Shown: piece by piece, positions 48,373-60,400 of the stretch | Position numbering within the stretch: the first letter of the stretch is position 1 | Layout: each line of letters opens with the position of its first letter | DNA from: Nectonema munidae | Taxonomy: Eukaryota > Nematomorpha > Nectonematoida > Nectonematidae | NCBI GenBank assembly: GCA_030549495.1 | Contig: JAUIRK010000862.1 | Coordinates: 186,001-250,000 of the forward strand | Direction: 5' to 3' | DNA length: 64,000 nt | Notes under the pieces: generated by a model | Database searches by the model: none | Seen by the model: the letters and a program-made list of their open reading frames with translations, nothing else | Told to the model about the DNA's origin: nothing | Made by a program: the position numbers and the translations under genes

Positions 48373-49145
48373 AACGTTCTTTTTTCATTTGCTATATTTT
48401 ATCAATACATTTAAGTATTAATTAGTTTATTTGTAAGTATATCGTAAACTTTAACTAATTGAAATATTGTCTTTTGCTTGAGTCGCCACCAGGCTTTTTC
48501 CAAACGCAATGTCTAACTACTTTTATCCCAAGCCTATCCTCAACAGCTAATTTGCTTAGTGAAAATAGTCCAGAATTTTTTTCAAGGTTGCATGCACTTG
48601 AAAAATATTTTGACCTATAACGCATTTTATTTTTTACTAATTCAATATTATTATTGTTAAAAAGCAAGAAAAATATATAATATTCTCATAAAAAGAATAA
48701 AATATATGTTGAGATTTGCATTTTGATAACTAATGTGAAGTTTTATTGGAAAACACCTATGTCGTCGTCAGGGGCCAAATTTTAACATCATCATAATGAA
48801 GCGAGCGGCTACATCATTGCCCGCTACAAGTATTCTCCAAAATGCACCTAATAAGCAACATTAGTAAAATTATATTATAAATTGATCATATACGCATTGA
48901 AAATATGACAAGGGATATCTAAAAACTGTTTTGTGCAAAATATTGGAGCACATAAACACACATTTAGATTAATACATCTTTTAATACGCTTGTTTTTTTT
49001 AAATCAAATGCCTTGCTGAAATGTTGCAAATCATTATCTAAAAGATATATGTATCTCTTAGATCGACCAACCATGTTACTAATACTTGCTCTTTATATAG
49101 AAATTTTAATTTGACAGATTGCCGAGTGACGTGTTGTTGCCTGTA
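48373..49145. other. No recognised feature
   Basis: AT-rich DNA. The 70-codon reverse frame at 48455-48667 lacks a recognisable domain. Confidence 0.5.
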
Positions 49146-49149
49146 AACC

Positions 49150-49205
49150 AGCATAGGTGGCTTATGTATGCGAGGCGCATCAAACAACCTACAAACTATA
49201 AACTA
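49150..49205 (+). repeat. Short dispersed repeat (copy 2, longest)
   Basis: ACCAGCATAGGTGGCTTATG, then TATGCGAGGCGCATCAAAC and AACCTACAAACTATA. The first part matches 57318 and the last part matches 21772. Confidence 0.75.
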
Positions 49206-49808
49206 TTAACCATACAACTGACGCAAACTGTTTAAAAATATCGCCCAAAGCGAGAACCATAAAGCAGGCCTAGCATGCATTTTTTGCTTTAAAAATAAGG
49301 GCAAACTACCCCGATTACAGTTATTGATTACAGATTACAGTTTTTGTCCTTGGGGGCATCAGTTTAAAATTCGATGAATTTGTTCTCACAATCGTTATAA
49401 TACAAAAATTAAGTATGCGAGAAGTAAGGGAATTGAAGGACATTGAGAAGAGAGAAAGAAGTTTATTTATCAAAGAGTGAAGATAACAAGGTTTACATAC
49501 ACACATAAAAATAATATAGATATGGAATATAACAAAAGATAGAATGCGATATGTGATAGGATATTTCGCAAGGCCATAAAGCCGCTTAAGGAGATATCCT
49601 AACTAAATAAACGATATAAAAAAAATAAAAGAAAAAAAAACGATATAAAAAAAGTAAAAGAAAAAAACGAAATATAAGTTATGAAAATATCATATACAAC
49701 ATAATTTAAATGTACAATGATGCTTAGGAAGGAAAACTAGAAAAGTAAAGCAAATTAAAGAATTAATTAAAATTAATTTATGAAATAATTTAACCTATAT
49801 TACTTAAG

Positions 49809-50230
49809 ATGATGGTTGCTGACTGTATTTCAAATATGAATTCTTCTGATAATTATAATAATATTTATACACTTGATATTCTAACCTCTCCCTATTTTAA
49901 AGATTCTTTCTTATATGATAATTTTTTCTCTTCTCCTTTTGCTGATGTTCCTCCCTTGAATGCTAACAACTTGAATATTATATGTTTGAATGTTCAATGC
50001 CTTAATGCCAAGTTTGATTCAATTGAATGTTTTCTTTTTCATTTCAACTCAATTATCAAATCACCTCTCCATATTATTTGTATTCAAGAACTTTGGTTAA
50101 ATAATAATAGTAATAATTCAAGTTTTTTTAATATTGAAGGATATAGTTTTTTATCTATTTCTTCTAAAGTATCTCTTCATGGCAGCTTAGGATTTTACAT
50201 TCATAACTCAACCAAGCATAAAAATTAAGT
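49809..50230 (+). pseudogene. LINE endonuclease fragment
   Basis: A 139-codon frame reads NNLNIICLNVQCLNAKFDSI and IICIQELWLNNN, then GSLGFYIH. This is the first half of an APE endonuclease related to the LINE at 43465 (ILSLNVQSLKSKFD, ILCLQECW). The rest of the element is missing here; a MITE end follows 27 bp later. Confidence 0.75.
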
Positions 50231-50256
50231 TAATTATTGAAATGAGAATGCGTGAT

Positions 50257-50320
50257 CAGTGACGGATCTAGAGGGGGGATGGGGGGATACATCCCCCTAC
50301 TGGGGATACGAATAGAAGAA
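50257..50320 (+). mobile_element. hAT MITE end fragment
   Basis: CAGTGACGGATCTAGAGGGG, then a G-run and ATACATCCCCC, matches the termini of the MITEs at 28199 and 50608. A matching right end was not found. Confidence 0.5.
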
Positions 50321-50599
50321 AGGATTTTATTATTTGATTTTTTTAAATAAAACTTGTATTAAAATTTAATTTGAACTTTTAAATTTCAATCATACGTTTT
50401 TTAGTTCGTTTTTCGCATACTTCAACTTCAAAAAATTAAAAAATACTTTTTTTTGAAAAATATTTTTTTATTAAATACACAAAGTTAACATTTTATGTAT
50501 AGCAAGGTCAATTGATGAATACTCTTTTCTGATAAACGATTTTCCCTTATACTGTCTATAGTCAAAAACTGTAAAATGAGCGTTTGGATTTTAGAAGTG

Positions 50600-50910
50600 T
50601 TTTAGGACAGTGGGGGATCCAGAAATCTTTTGTGGGGGGGGGGGGGGGGGGGGTATACTAATATTATCAAAATATTTTACACATTTTATTAGGGAAGAAA
50701 TTTGAAAACGTATGTAAAATAAATGATTAAAATTATATTACAAAGTCTTTTCTTCTTTCTTTTTACTTTGAAAATCGATCAATGACTTCATCAATTTTGA
50801 TTTCTATTTTAGGGTGGACTCCAACCTTAATTTTTCTTGAATAGATTGCTGGTAGGGGGGGGGGTATGCATCCCCCCTATCCCCCCTCTCGGTCCATCCC
50901 TGTTTTAGGA
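50600..50910. mobile_element. hAT MITE with perfect 8-bp target duplication
   Basis: The left terminus CAGTGGGGGATCCAGAAATC starts at 50608 and the right terminus CTCGGTCCATCCCTG ends at 50902. TTTTAGGA flanks both sides (50600-50607, 50903-50910). A long G run lies near the left end at about 50633-50653. Same family type as the copy at 28199. Confidence 0.85.
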
Positions 50911-51139
50911 CCTAACGTGTTTGAAATCTAAATGATAATTAGAATAACATTTCTGCTTGTTTTGTATAATAATGTCCTACAATCTACATAATAGTAATAT
51001 GTATGCGTGTATAGATAACATAAAATACATGATTGAAAATCAATAAGTGATCGCTTATCTTGACTTATCTTTTGACTGCGTCATGGATTATAGGTAAAAT
51101 AAGTAATACTGTTAGAAGATAAACGTTTTACTAAACAAT

Positions 51140-51530
51140 TATATAAAGTTTTTTACACATATGTACCCACTTTTAAACCTCTTAAATTCAGTGGTGGTAT
51201 TCATTTTTTTATGAAAATCTATGAAACGTGTCAAAAAATGATGTATTTCAAAAAGAAACATTTTATCCAAATAATTATATTAAGTTTTTTACATATATAT
51301 ACCCATTTTCAAGTACGCTGTGTTTACTAGTGATGTTCCTTTTTTTTATGAAAACCAGTCAAACCAGATAAAAAATAATATAAATATGATAGCCCATGTT
51401 AAAATTAAAATTTTTATTTTTATAAAATGTTTTTTTATACATTTCAAGTATGTAGAATTTAAAGGTGATGTTCATTTTTTATGAAATCAATAAAACCTGT
51501 CAAAAAAATCGATTAAACCTGTAAATCAAT
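51140..51530 (+). repeat. Tandem repeat, three ~135-145-bp units
   Basis: Units begin near 51150, 51284 and 51428 with GTTTTTTACACATATGTACC or its variants. Each contains TTCATTTTTTTATGAAAA and a TCAAACC/AAACCTGTCAAAAAA motif. Confidence 0.75.
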
Positions 51531-51539
51531 GTCAGGTAT

Positions 51540-52480
51540 ATAAACTTCAAAATAATCTTTCTGGTAATTATTTTCTTAATTTATTTAATAAACCAACTTT
51601 AGGTTTTTAATTCACTCAGAATATTTCATTTGTCAGTAAATTAGGTATACTTTTTTTAAGGATTTATTTTGAACATATTTTTTCCTCTTTCAAAGCATTC
51701 TGATTAAAGAATCTTCTTGATGATCTTAGGCTTTTTTTATGAGCATCCTTTATTTTATTATGAGGTAATATGAAGATATATTCAGCCTGAATATTTTTCA
51801 ATCAATCTCAGTCCAAAGGTTTTTTTCTAATGAATCATTCGTGATGTTCATTGTTCAATTACAAAAAGTTGTCCATCTTTTTCATCTAAATCATTAAAAA
51901 GGAAAAGATGAAAAAATTCAATTTAAATTAAAAAATATCTTGACAGTGACTAAATCCTGACATATTGACATATGTGTCATTTTTAATAACTCTGACCCAT
52001 TCTAAATGTTTAAATTTCCAACCATCTTAGTTAAATGATAATTGTTCATTTTTCATTTGTAAAAGAGGAACTTCGTTTTCATGGTCCAAATCTTTTTTAA
52101 AGCACCCAATATTAGATCCTTATACCACTTCCTAGTTCATTAGAACATGGTAGATCTTCCATTTAGTCAAGATACATATTTTTTTTAATTATTTGTTTTG
52201 ATCACATGTTCTCTTTTCAATTAGTTTTCAACTTGGTTCCTTCTCTCATACAAATTTTCAAAAGATTTTATAATACGTTTTGTTTGTTTTTTTAATAAAT
52301 ATTTCATACTCAAGATGATTGTAGAAAGTTTTATAAGCCAAAATATACAAAAAAAAAAGTATATTTTCACTATATATCTAATATGCAGCCATTTTTTGAA
52401 AATTTTTTACAGAACTGATTTTCAGTTATACATCACTAATTAAATTGTCAATTCCAGATATTTTTTAACCATATTAGCCA
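51540..52480. other. No recognised feature between two tandem arrays
   Basis: AT-rich sequence without coding or repeat structure that I can identify. Confidence 0.5.
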
Positions 52481-52489
52481 AAATAGCGT

Positions 52490-53330
52490 ACACAAATATA
52501 ATAAGAATAGCCGATTTGGTATAAAACCCGATATTTTATTTGAAAGAGATATTTTATTTTTTCAAAATATTTTTGTAGCAGTGTCTAGAAGTAAACCGCA
52601 AATCTGAGTGAAGCTTTCAGATATTTTAAAACAAATAAATGCCAAAAAAGAAACCAGCATCTTCCATTTGATATAAAAACAGATATTTTATTTTAATTTC
52701 AAAAATATTTCTGTAATTAGACATAAATAAAACATTTGATTGACACTGACAGAAAATCTCTAAATGCAAAAACTGATTTCAGAAATAAATCTAGTATAGT
52801 TGATTTGGTATAAAAACATATATTTCATGTAAAATTAGAGACAATATTTTTGGAGATAGTTTTCAGACGTAAACCACAAATTTGATTGACACTGGCAGAT
52901 GTTATAAAACCTTGAAATGCAAAAACTGAGTCCTGAAGTGAAACTAAAATGATCGATAGTATAAAAACATATTTAATTTAAAATTTGAATGAATGATTTT
53001 GGAGAAAATTTTTAGAAGTAAATCGCACATTTGATAAACACTTATAAGTATGCAGATATTTTGAAACATTAAAAGCAAAAACTGAGTCTAGAAATGTAAC
53101 CAGCATGGCCGACTTAATATAAAACATATATTTTATGTAAAATTTGAAGGAATGTTTTTGGAGACAATTTTTAGAATTAAACCTCAAATTTGATTAACAC
53201 ATATATATTTTCAAATCCTAAATGTAAAAAATAAGTCCAGAGATGAAACCAACATGGCTGATTTAGTATAAAAACATCTATTTTATTTAAAATTTAAGGA
53301 AATATTTTATTAGATATATTTTTAATCAAT
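52490..53330 (-). repeat. Satellite array 2, six ~147-bp units
   Basis: The marker GTATAAAAACATATATTTTA and its variants recur at about 52519, 52670, 52806, 52955, 53117 and 53264, spaced 136-162 bp apart. Reversed, a unit (TTTTTGCATTT, AATACTTATAAGTGT, TTTGCGGTTTACTTCTAAAA) matches the array at 36365. The arrays are therefore one family in opposite orientation. Confidence 0.85.
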
Positions 53331-53674
53331 CAAAATGTTGATTGACATAATTTAAAATGTAGCAATGATTATTGAAAAAATTAAATATATAAAGTGTTCG
53401 GCGTTCAAAACTGTATATATAATAAATTTTTAAGGTAGTTTTAATATAGATCCTAAGTTATAAAATTAATTACAGATCATGTCAAAAATTTTTTATTTTG
53501 ATTGACAGTTTTTGATATGAGAGGATCATTTAACTACCATGAAAATGGTATCAAAAGATGCAGCTACTGATTTTAGTAAAAGTCACGAAATTTGAAGGGA
53601 TATAATTCAACCAATTCTGTACAATTAATTTTTTAGTAGCGTTTTACTCCACCCTCTCCAAGCACTAATATGGT
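53328..53674 (+). repeat. Dispersed ~350-bp repeat, copy 1
   Basis: AATCAATCAAAATGTTGATT through CACTAATATGGTTAA. It matches 61160-61540 in reverse complement along its whole length (CATGAAAATGGTATCAAAAG, TTGATTGACA, ACAATTAATTTTTTAG). It is noncoding and abuts satellite array 2. Confidence 0.75.
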
Positions 53675-53719
53675 TAAGCAAACTATTTGTGGGCAGAAAA
53701 TATTCTCAATTTCTTTTTA

Positions 53720-54600
53720 AGCTTAGAAGTATAACTAAATCATGTAATATTGTATTTAATCTCTCATCGCATGTGATTAACCAAGTTTATAATAAAACTC
53801 TTTTTTTTCAATTCTACTGCACAGCATGTTGAACTGTTTAAAAATTACACTAAAACATGTTATAAATGTTTGAATCATGGACACTTTGCTTCTGAATGTA
53901 CTTCTAGTGTTCAATTTTGTCGATTTTATTATATAACGCATGAAACCAACGAAGGGTAATCTTTATGACGGAGGAAAATTTTCAATCCTAGCAAATTATG
54001 TTCTTTCCATAAACACCCTTCTTACCATGCTGCTAATTCTAATAGTGTTTTAATTTTTTCTTTGCTAAATAATAGATCCAAGATTCTCTCTTGATAAAAG
54101 CGCGGTGGTTTAATTGCTGTTCATTATCGCAATGTCTTCACTCTTAAAAATGATCAATCACATACTTTTGGTGAGAATATATTTGATATTATTTCTTGAA
54201 AATATTCCATTTCCAGTATTAATCTTCAGTTAATTGCCATATAGCGAGCTCCCTCCTCTTCGATAATTGAATTTATTAGCCATTTATCTAGCCTTCATGA
54301 TAACTCAATAATCTGTAATGATTTTAACCTTAATCTTCTTTGCGCTGATCAAAACAATCTTGTTCTTCATTTCTTTAATCTACTAAACTAAAATAGTTTT
54401 TGCCCATTAATAACTAAGTGTACTCATAGCTCTGGCAGTCTAATTGATAACTTTTTCATACATTTTGTGTCTTCTTCCGATTCATATAATCTACTTTGTG
54501 ATATCTCGGACCACTTCACAAATATTGCATTGTTTGCTAATTTATGTACTAAACTTAACCAATTGACAATATCATGAAAATTCTGTTGGAATGTTCTCAT
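53720..54600 (+). pseudogene. LINE ORF1 end plus endonuclease fragment
   Basis: ORF1 end: SCNIVFNLSSHVINQVYNKT and the zinc knuckle CYKCLNHGHFASECTS. Then endonuclease pieces: ICNDFNLNLLCADQNNLVLH, THSSGSLIDNFFI and CDISDHF. Same family as the LINE at 43465 (RKIVVFNCSSKIYKSISN). Frame breaks are many and the reverse transcriptase is absent. Confidence 0.7.
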
Positions 54601-55055
54601 ATTTGAATACACTTGTAAATTTTGTCAACAATGTAAAGACAAAAAGCCAAAAACAAACTATGATGCAAGATTTTTCATAAATAATAAGAATGAATAATAT
54701 AATTTATATATTTAGGTTTTTATAATAAAAAATATTATCATATATTTTATTCTTTTTTCTTTTAATTGATATATTTCACATAAATGACATGTGTACCACA
54801 CAGTGAATAGAAAAAAGTCAGACCGTTTTCTCTAAGTAATCTGCGATTCATTTATTACAAAATTGTGTCGATCGGAAGTTATCTTTAATGTGTCGAACCT
54901 TTTGGCCATTCTCTGCGAACTTCGAGAGATTAATACTTAACACTAGAAGTCAAATAAAACAATAGGAATGAAATTAAGTACATTTAAACATAAAGAAGTT
55001 AGTTAAAAATAAAAAAACAAAAAAGTGATGTTGGCACAACAATGTAGTGTAATGG

Positions 55056-56770
55056 TGTAGGTAGGTAGGTAGGTAGGTATGGATATTTCTAAGCACTTTC
55101 CAGCTGGAGCTGATATGCTTGCAAGTCTGCTGGAATTTAGTCTTCAAAGTGTAAGTTTAGTCTTTGTGGGTCTTTCTGAAATAGAAAAGAAAATTTGGAA
55201 TATTTTCATGGCTGTAGACACTAGACTGTTTTGTAGAATGCATGGGTTAGTGATGATAATGGCTTATTGTTATTGGATATTTGGGGGAGGATTGAGTGTT
55301 TGGTTTGCAGAGAGTATTGGTTCGATTGTGGTTATGAGAAGAGAGAGATGTTTGATGAGTAATGGGTGTTGTAGAAGATCATGTAGAGAGGATGGAATAT
55401 CTTTAAAAAAAGTAGCGGCTTTTTTCAAAGAGTTGGTGTCGGTGAGAATGAAAAATTAGACAATAAAGGAGAATATGTATAGGTGTTTCAATGTACGAAA
55501 AGCTGAAACGACAGAAAGAGTTTGAGTGAACTTTGAATTTGAAGAAGTATGCATTACAAGGGCAATGGGATGAGAGCCAGCGCATGAGGTTCCGAGGGAG
55601 TGAGTGAAAGTGTTTGTTTAAAATGAGTTGTGATAATGGCAAAACCAGAGGAAAATTTTTGATCTGAAACTCATCCTGTAAAGTTTGTGAAGAAGAATTT
55701 TATGGTTAATAGTATCAAAGGCTTTAGAAAGTTCGAGAAAAACGCAAAGCGATGATCTCGGATAGAAAGAATTACAGATTTTATTAAGAAGTGTTAAAAT
55801 GGCGGTTTCTGTAGATATACAGTTAAGGAAGGCAAATTGATGGTTGAAGATTAGTTTATATTTGTTGGCAAATTCTGTAAGTCTTGTGAGGACCATCTGT
55901 TCGAGGATTTTTGAAAAATTAGAGAGTATAGATATGGGTCGATAATTAGTAATAGATGAGTAAGGTTTGTTTGATTTTAATATTGGAATGACTTGAGCAT
56001 GTTTTAAATGGTCCGGAAAAATGCCAGAGAGGTAGCTTAGATTGGAGAGGTGAAGAAGGGGAGGGATGAGCAAAAAGTACGTTTATTATCAAACGAAGAC
56101 TGATTTCGTCGTCGCCCTTAGTTTTGAGATTTTTTAGAGACTTGATCGCAATTTTTATATCATTGGTATAAAAAGTATCTGAATAAAATAAAAACTGGTT
56201 AAAAGGAATAATTTTATCACAAAAATTAAAACATTGAGAATTGGCTACGCTTGCCGAAAATGAAAAGGTTTGAAGAAACTCATCGTGAGTGAAAGGAGCG
56301 TCTGCAGATTGTTTTGGTTTGAAGAGGTTATTTAAAATCTTCCAGATATTTTTAGTGTCAGTGAGCTTTTCGGAGTAATATTTGCTTTTAGCAAGTCTAA
56401 TTCGTGACTTATAATATGATAAGAAGGATTTATAAGCATTTAAATTATATGTATTAGGAGATTCGCTTGTTCTTTTTGAAGAGATATACTTTTCGCTTTT
56501 TATAGGCAAGAAGATTACCTTTAAACCATGGATTGAAAATTATTTCGTTATTATATGCAACTAAAAGAAAGCTCAATTCAAAATTATTTTTGAAAATCTG
56601 ATAAAAGGTATCAAATGCAGAATTAACATCAATGCTTACAAAAACATTCTTAAAATCAGCATTCTGTAATTTTTCATAAAAAACTTTATAGTTGAAGTTA
56701 GAAAAATTTCTTCGATAAGAAATGTGCTTGGTGGAAAGAGTTTTCTCAAAAAAGTTTCCTATTGAGAATT
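55056..56770 (-). mobile_element. LINE on the reverse strand, internally deleted
   Basis: Read on the reverse strand: NPWFKGNLLAYKKRK (about 56540), then 56509-55946 (KSKYYSEKLTDTKNIWKILN). RT motifs follow in 56073-55618: PDHLKHAQVIPILKSNKPYS, NYRPISILSNFSKILEQMV and VFLELSKAFDTINHKILLHK. At about 55620 the frame jumps past the YxDD region to a C-terminal region with SSHCPCNAYFF and YIETPIHILLYC, a cysteine/histidine motif common at LINE ends. The 3' end is a (TACC)n tail, seen on + as GTAGGTAGG at 55057-55079. The + strand frame 55079-55459 is its antisense. Confidence 0.8.
55057..55080. repeat. (TAGG)n microsatellite, LINE 3' tail
   Basis: Six GTAG units occupy the 3' terminus of the reverse-strand LINE. 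Confidence 0.85.
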
Positions 56771-56814
56771 AATTTATTTAAAATATAAACTAATTAATTT
56801 AATAAGTTAACAGG

Positions 56815-56865
56815 TTAACGACCAAACTTGACTATAATCGACTATATGTAAAATAAGCTTGAATA
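56815..56865 (-). mobile_element. Family C TTAA MITE fragment
   Basis: TTAACGACCAAACTTGACTA and TAATCGACTATATGTAAAAT match the left end of the copy at 20838; the right half is missing. Confidence 0.5.
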
Positions 56866-57317
56866 GTAAAAATATTATATATAACTTGCACATCAAACAA
56901 ATTATTTTTATAATATGTAAAAGTGATAATACAAAAAGTCTCAATTCAATTTTTTAAACACTTTTAAGCTTAATATCCTTTGAATTGGAACTTTTTCCTT
57001 AAATTTAGAATGCCCTTGAAAAAACTTATTGATTTTGACAAAAATAAATAAGTTTTTTTCTAAAAGTCCTCATTTTCTAGGTTTCATCGGTTCACATTAC
57101 AAAAAAATTTATTATTTTTAATAGGCATATAGATTTATAAATCATTCATTTTCATAATATGTTTGCTAAATAAGATTTTTATTTAATAATATATTATTAT
57201 TTAAAAATAATATGTAGATATTTGTTAGTTTGAAGAATTGGAAATATTTGAAATTAGGATATGCTACTGGCTACTTCTCATCTTTTTGGTTAAATGATAA
57301 TACTTAAATAGATTTTT

Positions 57318-57356
57318 AAACCAGCATAGGTGGCTTATGTATGCGAGGCGCATCAA
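57318..57356 (+). repeat. Short dispersed repeat (copy 3) just upstream of ARP1
   Basis: ACCAGCATAGGTGGCTTATG, then TATGCGAGGCGCATCAAA, is identical to 49150 over about 38 bp. It ends about 50 bp before the ARP1 start codon. Confidence 0.8.
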
Positions 57357-57361
57357 AAAAC

Positions 57362-57370
57362 TATAAATAG
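57362..57370 (+). promoter_or_regulatory. Possible TATA box of the ARP1 gene
   Basis: TATAAATAG lies 34 bp before the start codon, directly after the dispersed repeat. If used, the 5' UTR would be only about 10 nt. In such AT-rich DNA a chance match is possible. Confidence 0.3.
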
Positions 57371-57403
57371 ATTTTATTGTAGCCTTTTTCGCTTCAAAAA
57401 TAA

Positions 57404-60400
57404 ATGGCGGCTGTTGATCAAATTTTTGCAAATCAACCTATAGTTATTGATAATGTAAGAAACTAGAAATTTTTTATGTTGAATTTTTTCTTTGTTATAT
57501 AATTTTTCTTCTTACAATTATTAAATTGCTTCTTCCTTAATTTTTAGTAGCCTTTCGATAATATTTAAAACCTCATTTTGATAAGCTTAGCAAATTTCAA
57601 TCTAAAATTTCATGTAAAAATTGCTAAATAAATTGCATTAATTATGCTTTCTTGTGATTAGTTCTGTGTCTTATTTAATATTTTATTTGTTTCAATTATC
57701 AGCATGAATTTGCTTATATTAAACCAAAAACGACGTATGCATTTGACTCATTTTTATTAGTGTATTTGAAATTTAAAAATATTTCAAATGCAATTTTTAA
57801 GATAAATACAGGTTCGGTACAACTTCATCATTTTCCTTTGTAAGACAATAGATAACCTAAAAGGGGCGTCAAACTTAAATCACTCGCCACCCCTATTTCC
57901 AATATTTACGGCTTTTGCCGTCTGAATAAAACCTTTGGATTCAAAAGACACACGATCATATTTGTATACCAACTATTAGAAAAATTATTTAAAAAGTTTC
58001 GAATGAAGTTTTTATTCTTAATTTTTCCTTTCTGATTTTCCAGAAACTTGTACTCTCTTCCTAACAATATTATTCAAAAATCAGATGTAAAATTCGTAGT
58101 AACAGAAACTGACAAAATACCATCTATTTGATCGTTATTTAGTCTTGTTCTGTTCTTTGACTTATTAATATTTATTTCTGAAAAAATTTGCTTGCAAAGA
58201 TAAGTCGTGCTAAAAATTTTTTAGAGCCAATGAAGTTATTTTTTTAATTTAGAAACAAGATATTTATAAAATCCCTCAAGTTTTAAAAAAGTTGTTCATC
58301 AGAGAATCCATTTGTAAATCGATCAGCTAAAAATTTGTTGATAATTCTGATCAATCGACTGTAAGAAGCAATTAATAACAGGAAATGCCATTTTTAATCA
58401 TTGAGAATTTTGTCAAAAATACTCGAAGGAATTTGCATTAATAGAGAATTATTTAGAGAGATATTTCTTAGCTTTGAATTAATCTATTGTCTTCTTTCCT
58501 GAAGCTGTGAGTTCTAAATAAAATAGAAGCAATTAGCAATGTTAGAGAACTGACTTTTGTTCATTTTTTAAAAATAAGATTGTTTTAATTCTCTATGTTG
58601 AATTTTTTACTCTTTCATAGTTACATTCAGCAAATTATTTTTTTAAATAAAATTTTCATCATCATCATCATCAAAACTTGACTCAGGTCTTTCTTCATTT
58701 TCTACTTTACTCTTAGATTTGTTAAAATTTTTTATTTTATCTATATATATGGGATTCTGATCATGGGTCGCACATTAGTGAAATTAAATGGTGTCGGGTA
58801 GAGGGGCGAGGCAAAATTTTAAGAATTTTCAACTAAAGTATTCATTTTTTATATTGTATGTTGACTGTTGAGTATTTAAAAAATTACTCTGTTTTTCTTT
58901 TTTTGCCCATATGGGCCATTCATTCTGATAAATTATATGCAATGAAAAATAATTTCAGTTGTAAACATTTATAGAAATAAGATTTAAGCTAATTAAATTT
59001 TTTTTTGTAATATAGTTATTAACAAAAAGCCTAAAATCTGTCCTAATTTTTAACTTTATTGAATTTAGTTAAGAAACATTAAGACGGGACAAAAATTGTA
59101 ATATTGATTACGGAATTTCGTGGAAATAAAAGACTTTTTCTCTGAAGAGCGACACAGAGTGGAGAGTATATGAAAAATAAGTATATTCGTTTTTTGAGAA
59201 ATAAATGAAGATTTCTAAAATAATATTTCATTACAAATTTAAAAAATAAAGGCATATTGAAAAAAACGTCTAATTTTCTCTATGTTTTAAGCTTCTAGCT
59301 CCTTTAAAAAATGCTTATTTGAAAATTAACCTTATGTAATTTGAATTTTAATGAGTGTGTTTTATAATGGTGTAATCAGCGGTGTGTAACATTTTTTAAT
59401 GCTGCCCTACTTTGGCCATCCATGCTAAAATTAGAGCTAATCACCATCAAAATATTTTTCTCAAAAAAATAACCGAATTAATTAATATACATTTGTTTTG
59501 AATGTAATAAAAAAATTATATTTTAATTTTTAAATTCATAAAAATTTATAATATTGTTTATTGCTTGACATTTTGAAAAATTAAATATTGACAATTAAAA
59601 TATTTCCACCGCTTTAAATAATTTATATATACTTTCTCTATCCCCAAATTATATTGAAAAAAGTCGTAAGTTTTTCATTTTTTTTCTTTCTTTTCTATAG
59701 ACGTGAGAAATATCCTATAAAAAATCAAAAATGATCGTTATTATTATTTTTTGTCGAGAATATATAAATAAATTTTATCTTGATTATATCGTTTCTTTTT
59801 ACGCTTTTGCTGCTATACTATGTATTTGTGATAGGATATTTTTGAAAATCCTTCTTTTGTTTGTGTATTCAAAGGGGTGGCCAATCATTTAACCCATTTA
59901 AGGCCAAGCAAAGCAGACGATATTTAAAAAAACGCAGACGATTTATATTCAAAGTCGTTGAAAAAAGCAGACGAAGATGAAATTACTTATGTTCCCAAAT
60001 GGGAACATTGGGGCTTAATGGGTTAAGATCAAAATCAAGATATTATATGCATATGAACGTAGGTATGTCCTTAGTTAATTTTTAAACTTTGCTCAAAAGA
60101 GTAAAAGACTACACTTATAGGCCCAAATAATCTCTATCAAGATCCTAAAGAGTTCATTATTTTATTAAGGTACATAAATAGTGCTCTTGATTTTGCAGGA
60201 ACTATATTTTTTGAAGGAAGTATATTTTTTTCTTTAAAAATACGTGTTTTTCAATAAAACTTACCACACAACGCAATAAAATAATGAATATTTCTTAAGA
60301 GTTTACAATTTTCTTTTACTATGCTCTCTAGATCGTTTTATCCAAACACGTCGCTGTTATTTATTCTTACTAACATTTTAGCGCAAATCAAATGCGATTT

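Noticed and set aside
55079-55459. 126-codon + strand frame beginning MDISKHFPAGADM
   Set aside because: It is the antisense of the reverse-strand LINE tail (reverse strand shows the CPCNAYFF and ETPIHILLYC region) and starts in the (TAGG)n tail.
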